DNA of 9,716 bases, from contig JAIRYX010000044.1 of the NCBI GenBank assembly GCA_031267635.1, positions 1 through 9,716 of the forward strand, given 5' to 3'. This DNA comes from Planctomycetaceae bacterium. GTDB taxonomy: Bacteria > Planctomycetota > Planctomycetia > Pirellulales > Thermoguttaceae. A model generated the notes under the pieces. That model saw nothing but the letters and a program-made list of their open reading frames with translations, was not told where the DNA came from and did not search any database. Shown one piece after another: positions 5,701-9,716 of this stretch (position 1 is its first letter; every line of letters begins with the position of its first letter). The position numbers and the translations under genes were made by a program.

Positions 5701-5938
5701 GTCAATTTTGCCGGAAAATATTATTATTGCCGCCCTTATTTATCAAATTCCCTTAGTAGCTCAAATTGCACCACCAATATGCACCCTTATTCCCTTATTG
5801 TTCATGCAATTGTTGATAACAATCCATCCTCTACAACATAAGGGCACAAGGGCGCGTTTGGGAGGGCTTTGTTGGCTACTAATGGAATTTCATAAATAAG
5901 GGCGCGGCAATAGTAAAATCTTTCGGATAACTAATCAA
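5698..5938. mobile_element. MITE-like element, copy 1 (about 240 bp, long inverted-repeat ends)
   Basis: The two ends are inverted copies of each other over about 50 bp. The left arm at 5711-5760 contains ATTATTGCCGCCCTTATTTA and then GAATTCCC-like sequence leading to TTAGTAGC; the right arm at 5875-5926 is its imperfect reverse complement. The interior repeats CCCTTATT and AAGGGC motifs. A second copy lies at 7161-7398 in the opposite orientation and aligns over the whole length. There is no coding capacity; frames crossing it are by-products of the repeat. This size, the inverted ends and the lack of a gene fit a miniature inverted-repeat transposable element moved by a transposase elsewhere. 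Confidence 0.7.
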
Positions 5939-6263
5939 TGGAGACGTCGTCATTAAGCTTGTTGCCCGGTACGGATTTATGCTGTTTAGTTCACATTTGG
6001 GGGAGGGATTGATTTATACAGTTCAGTTGCCCTGCCAAATATATTAAAACTACTTGAAATTTATGTTTTTTCACAAAGGCACGGAGGCACAAAGAATTTA
6101 TTTTTTAGAATCCCTCGGTGTTCTTGGCGTCTTTGTGAGAGACAAATTTTAAACTGAATAGTTATAGTGTTTTATAAATCACTACCTGAATTAAATTCAA
6201 ACGAATTGACTAATAGATTTAGGTGTAGTCGGATAAAAAAACTTGATTTTATTTTTTTATTCC
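5939..6263. other. Non-coding region downstream of the zinc-ribbon membrane protein gene
   Basis: No gene is seen in these 325 bp. They hold the small palindromic element at 6013-6167; the remainder is AT-rich without a clear terminator for the minus-strand gene that ends at 6264. Confidence 0.5.
6013..6167. repeat. Small palindromic element with CTTTGTG-type core
   Basis: The core is a long imperfect hairpin: TCACAAAGGCACGGAGGCAC near 6070-6090 faces CCTCGGTGTTCTTGGCGTC then TTTGTGAGA near 6113-6141. Repeats built from CTTTGTG/CACAAAG units like this occur in many bacterial genomes. The outer ends, CAGTTCAGTTG near 6019-6029 and AACTGAATAGTTAT near 6152-6165, are inverted relative to each other. 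They also resemble the ends (GTAACTATTCAGTTG) of the 240-bp element at 7161, so the two element types may share a mobilising enzyme. Confidence 0.5.
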
Positions 6264-7013
6264 TCACGGTTTCACAATTGATGGTGGCGGAGGAACGCGT
6301 CCGCCGCTTGTTTGCGAGGCAACTTCTAACGCTGCCCAAAGCCACCCAAAACCAATCGCCCATCGCAAAAATAGAACCGCAACAAAAAAGAGTAAATAAT
6401 GCGCGACTGCTATTGAGTAATCTAAATCGAACAATCCGTAACTCGCAATAATGCAGACCGTAACAAATGGAATGAGAAAAAACCAATAAAGAATTGTTCC
6501 CTGCAAACCGACATGCGCGACAATGATTTCAAAAAGAACCCACAACAACGCATACGTTCCGGAACACATTCCCGCACGCTTGTAAAGTTCAATCCCTTCA
6601 TGATATTCGAGTTCGTCGCCGCTACGAAGCAACACGTAACCGAAAATTGACATACCAAACGCAACCGCAACCATTCCGATTGCTGCGATTGCATCAACTC
6701 CCCAACGTCCGATAGTTTCCCGAAAATGATTGACAAGAAACGCTAAACCGAATGCACCAATCGCACATAAAACAATGATTCCCCATTCTTTCACACCGAT
6801 AACGGCAACGTTGCGGTCAATCGGTTTGAGAATAACACGTCCTTTAATGGTCTTGCCGTCCGGTTGCAGCTCATCGGGGGCGTGAATTTTGACCTGTTCT
6901 TTGGGAATCGTAATAATCGTGTTACAACTCGGACAGTGACCTTTATGACCGGCATATCGGTCACTTACCTGAAACCGCTTAAAACAACCGGGACATGTTA
7001 CGTCAATCGCCAT
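6264..7013 (-). CDS. Membrane protein with N-terminal zinc ribbon, unknown function
   Basis: This is a 249-residue protein. Residues 7-30 form a zinc ribbon: CPGC (Cys7, Cys10) and CPSC (Cys27, Cys30) around FKRFQVSDRYAGHKG, a module very frequent at the start of planctomycete proteins. A polar linker (35-70) is followed by about five hydrophobic segments, roughly at 76-95, 106-128, 148-168, 172-194 and 200-225, and a proline-rich tail (PPPPS). The ribbon probably faces the cytoplasm. The start is well supported: AGGAG lies 9 bases before the ATG at 7013. No catalytic motif is visible, so no function is proposed. It is a single gene flanked on both sides by oppositely oriented copies of the 240-bp element. 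Confidence 0.75.
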   Translation of the reverse strand: MAIDVTCPGCFKRFQVSDRYAGHKGHCPSCNTIITIPKEQVKIHAPDELQPDGKTIKGRVILKPIDRNVAVIGVKEWGIIVLCAIGAFGLAFLVNHFRETIGRWGVDAIAAIGMVAVAFGMSIFGYVLLRSGDELEYHEGIELYKRAGMCSGTYALLWVLFEIIVAHVGLQGTILYWFFLIPFVTVCIIASYGLFDLDYSIAVAHYLLFFVAVLFLRWAIGFGWLWAALEVASQTSGGRVPPPPSIVKP

Positions 7014-7050
7014 TGGTGTGTTTCTCCTGTTTTCACATTCTTAATTACTC

Positions 7051-7064
7051 ACTCATGTTACGCA
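7051..7064. repeat. 14-bp inverted repeat, left copy (partner 7439-7452)
   Basis: ACTCATGTTACGCA here is the exact reverse complement of 7439-7452, just behind the tsf stop codon. The pair encloses the terminator hairpin and copy 2 of the 240-bp element. The left copy also begins a small hairpin (CTCATG and CATGAG, 7052-7067). Confidence 0.5.
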
Positions 7065-7097
7065 TGAGGTCTGTGTAAGTATTTTCCATTGTAAATG

Positions 7098-7134
7098 TCC
7101 GTATCTTTTTAGAAAAAGATGCGGATTTTTTTTA
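7098..7134 (+). terminator. Rho-independent terminator, plus-strand orientation
   Basis: CCGTATCTTTTT (7099-7110) pairs with AAAAAGATGCGG (7113-7124), with one G-U pair and a two-base loop that would open slightly. A run of T follows at 7126-7132 on the plus strand. Read on the minus strand, the direction of all nearby genes, no T-tract follows. It would therefore stop transcription coming from inside the membrane protein gene region on the plus strand. Confidence 0.6.
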
Positions 7135-7160
7135 AAATGATCCGTGTATTATTTTAGAAG

Positions 7161-7398
7161 GTAACTATTCAGTTGTCCGAACGGCTTTATTATTGCCGCC
7201 CTTATTTATCAAGTTTCCCTTATTAGCCCACAAAGCCCTCAAAACGCGCCCTTATGCCCTTATTTTGGGATAATGGATTTTTATCAAACAATTTGAACGA
7301 AACATAAGGGAGCAATTCGGGCTACTAAAGGAATTTCAGAAAAATAAGGGCGGCAATAATAATATTTTCCGATAAAATGACGGCAACTGAATAGTTAC
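7161..7398. mobile_element. MITE-like element, copy 2 (238 bp, inverted relative to copy 1)
   Basis: The outer ends are a perfect 15-bp inverted repeat: GTAACTATTCAGTTG at 7161-7175 and CAACTGAATAGTTAC at 7384-7398. Inside these, the arms continue as imperfect inverted repeats (ATTATTGCCGCCCTTATTTA on the left; GGGCGGCAATAATAATATTT on the right) for about 50 bp more. Reverse-complemented, the whole unit aligns with copy 1 at 5698-5938, including the interior GGGCGCGTTT and GAGGGCTTTGT blocks. No clear target duplication is seen. It lies between tsf and the membrane protein gene. Confidence 0.75.
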
Positions 7399-7455
7399 AA
7401 AAAATCAACGAACAGTGACTGAATTTTAAAAACTTATGTGCGTAACATGAGTTAC

Positions 7456-8289
7456 TCACTGACCGAGTATCCAATGCGTCACATTGAGAATTTTAATACC
7501 GTTTTCGTTAGCCATTTGCGCTACCGTTTTCGATTGCTCTTTAACGAACGGCTGTTCGAGCAAACATTGATCGGCATAAAACGTTTTCATGCGTCCTTCG
7601 ATAATTTTATCAATGATATTTGCCGGTTTGCCCGCGTTTTCCGCACGCACCGACTCGCCGACGATTTCTTTTTCTTTGGCCGCCGCCGCCGGATCAACGT
7701 TTTCTTTCGATAAATATTTCGGACGCATGGACGCAACGTGCATACAAATATCGCGCGCTAGCGCGGTGTTATCGCCTTCGATCTCAACAATCACGCCGAT
7801 TCCGCCGTTGTGATGAACGTAAGAACCGCTCTTGTTTTCCACGCGGAGCATTCGATTCAGCTTGAATACTTCGCGGATTTTATTGACCAAATCATCGTAT
7901 TCATCTTGCAGTTTTTTCGACGGATTGCCCGGAACCGGTTGAGCAAGCAATTCTTCGGATGTTTTCGCACCGGGACCTTTCGCGAATTGTTCCGCAATGT
8001 TCGCAATCAATTTTCCAAATTCATCCGTGCTGGCAACCGGCGCACTTTCACACAATAATTCAATCATCGCCGTAACGCCGGTCGGTTCGTCAAAATAAAC
8101 CGCAATACGTCCAGCTTCTGTTTCACGACCGCCCCGCTTTTCCATCGTCTTTTTGCCGGATTTGCGAAGCAATTCGACCGCCAAATCTTCGTCGCCGTTT
8201 GCCTCAACCAACGCCTTTTTGCATTCCATCATTGGAAGCCCTGTGCGTTCGCGAAACGATTTAACTAATGCCGCAGTAACGTCTGCCAT
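7456..8289 (-). CDS. tsf: Translation elongation factor Ts
   Basis: EF-Ts (277 residues) catalyses GDP release from EF-Tu during protein synthesis. The N-terminal UBA-like domain (MADVTAALVKSFRERTGLPM then MECKKALVEANGD) binds EF-Tu. The region through GKKTMEKRGGRETEAGRIAV continues into the core domain (CESAPVASTDEF at 80-91) and a second core half (VHHNGGIGVIVEIEGDN). The C-terminal module ends FVKEQSKTVAQMANENG. The frame is open upstream to 8364, but the ATG at 8289 has GAGGT seven bases ahead and begins exactly at the family start. It follows rpsB on the same strand, the near-universal order, though with a rather long 193-bp gap. The last residues (THWILGQ) differ from the usual RFxxGE ending. 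Confidence 0.95.
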   Translation of the reverse strand: MADVTAALVKSFRERTGLPMMECKKALVEANGDEDLAVELLRKSGKKTMEKRGGRETEAGRIAVYFDEPTGVTAMIELLCESAPVASTDEFGKLIANIAEQFAKGPGAKTSEELLAQPVPGNPSKKLQDEYDDLVNKIREVFKLNRMLRVENKSGSYVHHNGGIGVIVEIEGDNTALARDICMHVASMRPKYLSKENVDPAAAAKEKEIVGESVRAENAGKPANIIDKIIEGRMKTFYADQCLLEQPFVKEQSKTVAQMANENGIKILNVTHWILGQ

Positions 8290-8482
8290 CTTTTTACCTC
8301 GTATTTTATCTAAAAATTTAATACCGACTAACTCAAAACAGTAAATAAAATTTCCATCATCCAATTACTTTACTGATTCGCATAGACACTTAAAAACTTA
8401 TCTGCAAAAATCCGTAAGATCTGTTGATTTGTTTTTAAAATCCAATTTTATTTACAGAGTTTGAGTGATTTATTTTACTATT
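8290..8482. other. rpsB-tsf intergenic region
   Basis: This AT-rich spacer of 193 bp carries the tsf Shine-Dalgarno (GAGGT) near its left end. No terminator or convincing second promoter was seen, so tsf is probably read from the rpsB promoter. Confidence 0.5.
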
Positions 8483-9199
8483 TTATTCTTTGGATATGAT
8501 TTCTTCCGTCACTCCGCCGTCTTCTTTTCCTTCGAAAATCGCATCTGCCAACATACTGATAATCAGTTCAATGCTACGGATACTATCGTCGTTACCGGGA
8601 ATCGGAAGGTCGATTTCATCGGGATTACTATCGGTATCAATTAGCGCAACTGTTGTGATACCGAGTTTTTGCGCTTCTTTGACCGCATTCTTTTCCTTTT
8701 TCGGATCGACAATAATCATGCAGTCCGGGAAATGATCCATGTCGCGTATTCCATCGAGATTACTGAACATACGGCGATGTTCGCGTGTCAGCGACGACTG
8801 CATTTTTTTGGAATAACTTTCGAGTTTTTCACTGCCGATAATGTCTTCGAGTTCATTGAGCCGCCCCAATCGACTACGAATTGTACGGAAATTGGTCAGC
8901 GTGCCACCGAGCCAACGTTCCGCGACAAACGGCATTTCGCAACGTTTTGCTTGTTGTTCAATGGTCTCGCTGGCTTGACGTTTTGTGCCGACAAATAGAA
9001 TCGTGCCGCCTTCTGCTGCGATTTGCTTGAGATATTTTTTGGCGCGAAGAATACCGCGAACAGTTTCTCGCACATCAATGATATGAATGAGTTTACGTCG
9101 CCCATACACATAAGGACGCATTTTCGGGTTCCAATGACTCGCCCGATGTCCAAAGTGAACGCCCGCTTCGATTAAATCTTGTACAGAAATTTTTGCCAT
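8483..9199 (-). CDS. rpsB: 30S ribosomal protein S2
   Basis: S2 (238 residues) is a late-assembling protein of the small ribosomal subunit that sits near the mRNA exit and contacts S1 where present. Family blocks appear in order: MAKISVQDLIEAGVHFGHRA, WNPKMRPYVYGRR, HIIDVRETV, ILFVGTKRQA, FVAERWLGGTLTNFRTIRSR, a coiled-coil middle region (LNELEDIIGSEKLESYSKK), DCMIIVDPKKE, and IPGNDDSIRSIELI near the end. The frame continues upstream to 9238. However, the ATG at 9199 has AAAGGA at good distance and starts at the conserved residue, so the 13 extra residues are judged to be leader. The FRTIRSRLGRLNELE stretch resembles planctomycete S2. Confidence 0.96.
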   Translation of the reverse strand: MAKISVQDLIEAGVHFGHRASHWNPKMRPYVYGRRKLIHIIDVRETVRGILRAKKYLKQIAAEGGTILFVGTKRQASETIEQQAKRCEMPFVAERWLGGTLTNFRTIRSRLGRLNELEDIIGSEKLESYSKKMQSSLTREHRRMFSNLDGIRDMDHFPDCMIIVDPKKEKNAVKEAQKLGITTVALIDTDSNPDEIDLPIPGNDDSIRSIELIISMLADAIFEGKEDGGVTEEIISKE

Positions 9200-9343
9200 T
9201 TCCAATCCTTTTTCCCGCAACATACGGCACACCGACATACCTCCGGTTTTCGGCGTTGATGCTACGTTCTAACATGCGGTCAAATCAAAAATTGCCGCAC
9301 CGACCACATACAGTACAACAATCTACTCAAGAAACTACAAAGA
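9200..9343 (-). promoter_or_regulatory. 5' leader of rpsB-tsf, possible ribosomal-protein leader
   Basis: About 143 nt separate the predicted transcription start from the rpsB ATG. Minus-strand hairpins are possible: TGCGG with CCGCA near 9270-9296, and CGCCGA with TCGGTG, whose loop holds a GGAGG near 9240. Autogenous control by S2 is known in gamma-proteobacteria; whether this leader does the same is inference. Confidence 0.4.
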
Positions 9344-9349
9344 ATATGT

Positions 9350-9377
9350 ATTTTAGCAATTCGTTGTAACATGTCAA
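9350..9377 (-). promoter_or_regulatory. Promoter of the rpsB-tsf operon
   Basis: On the minus strand TTGACA (9372-9377) is followed after 16 bp by TAAAAT (9350-9355), a strong sigma-70 type promoter, as expected ahead of ribosomal protein genes. Confidence 0.7.
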
Positions 9378-9716
9378 GACGGTAATACTGCCTGCTTGCG
9401 TAGGTATTTTTTGCGTACCTTCCCCTCCAGGGAATTTCTAAAAACCCTCCCCTCCCTTTTCAATGGCATTGGTTGTTATTAAAATGTTGATGCTTGTATT
9501 TTTCATTTTCCCCATTTTTTCATTTAAATTTAGTACGATGTTTTAGTGAGGTTCTAAAAACCGTCTTAAATTTACGAATTTTATTTTTGGGGGGGTTATT
9601 TTCGTTTTAATTTTCGAGCAATTGGTTTAGAATTTTGCATTCAGCATTGATTTTATGCTGAATTATTTGGAATTTTGCGCAGTATCTCCTTGAATATCAC
9701 TTGAGCAGACACATTG
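9378..9716. other. Non-coding right end of window
   Basis: No supported gene is seen. The region holds the second copy of the dispersed repeat (9383-9428), a C-rich tract near 9420-9457 (runs of three to four G on the minus strand), a run of seven G near 9590, and a perfect 9-bp hairpin at 9639-9663 (ATTCAGCAT with ATGCTGAAT) without a T-tract. Confidence 0.5.
9383..9428. repeat. Dispersed repeat, copy 2 (partner at 5658-5700)
   Basis: TAATACTGC, a CTGC insertion, TTGCG, TTTTTTGCGTA and CTTCCCCTCC appear in the same order as in the copy upstream of yhaM. Here it lies just upstream of the rpsB promoter. Confidence 0.5.

Noticed and set aside
5570..5899. 109-codon plus-strand frame resembling a hydrophobic protein
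   Set aside because: It runs through the 240-bp inverted-repeat element; its hydrophobic look comes from CCCTTATT-type repeats and it has no good start signal.
9420..9457. G-quadruplex on the minus strand
   Set aside because: Three G-runs are close together but the fourth is distant; too weak to call.
9639..9663. Perfect 9-bp hairpin considered as a terminator
   Set aside because: It is AT-rich and has no T-tract on either strand.

Overview
The window most likely comes from an AT-rich, probably anaerobic member of the Planctomycetota (Pirellulales-like). The ribosomal protein S2 and EF-Ts sequences read like planctomycete versions. A membrane protein with an N-terminal two-CxxC zinc ribbon and a MazG-type protein with a cysteine-rich tail are also in that style. 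The indolepyruvate:ferredoxin oxidoreductase subunit and the LUD-domain protein suit an anaerobe. The organism call is an inference from protein style, not from a database match.

Left third (1-3160) is accessory DNA. It opens with the end of an IS630-type insertion sequence whose right end has cut off a minus-strand gene resembling the N-terminus of type I restriction (HSDR_N) proteins. Three related structured repeats follow at 670-836, 1829-1955 and 2824-2870 (truncated). Read on the minus strand they look like integron attC recombination sites: GTTRRRY-like R' ends (GTTATGC, GTTATAC, GTTAGGC), matching R'' boxes in the two complete copies, and an inner TGTTTACG/CGTAAACA arm. Between them, all on the minus strand, lie a flavodoxin-fold NAD(P)H:quinone oxidoreductase gene, a LUD-domain gene and the truncated HSDR_N-like gene. 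Each begins about 130-150 bp after an R' end and has its own TTGACA/TATAAT-like promoter. No integrase gene is present, so this is read as part of a planctomycete integron cassette array or an integrase-less cassette cluster. An IS4-type (YREK) transposase remnant has cut off its right-hand attC.

Middle (3195-5294) is a minus-strand housekeeping block: a YhaM-like 3'-5' exoribonuclease (OB fold plus HD domain), then the beta subunit of indolepyruvate:ferredoxin oxidoreductase (no alpha subunit in the window), then a MazG-type nucleotide pyrophosphohydrolase. The last two share an unusual leader just before the start codon, palindromic in front of mazG.

The stretch 5337-7455 is repeat-rich. 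Two diverged copies of a roughly 240-bp non-coding element with long inverted-repeat ends lie in opposite orientation on either side of a zinc-ribbon membrane protein gene. A third small element with a CTTTGTG-type palindrome has similar outer ends. A strong hairpin terminator points along the plus strand, where no gene is visible.

Right end (7456-9377) is the rpsB-tsf operon on the minus strand (S2 then EF-Ts), with a consensus-like promoter and a roughly 140-nt structured leader. The last 340 bases show only repeats and simple-sequence tracts.
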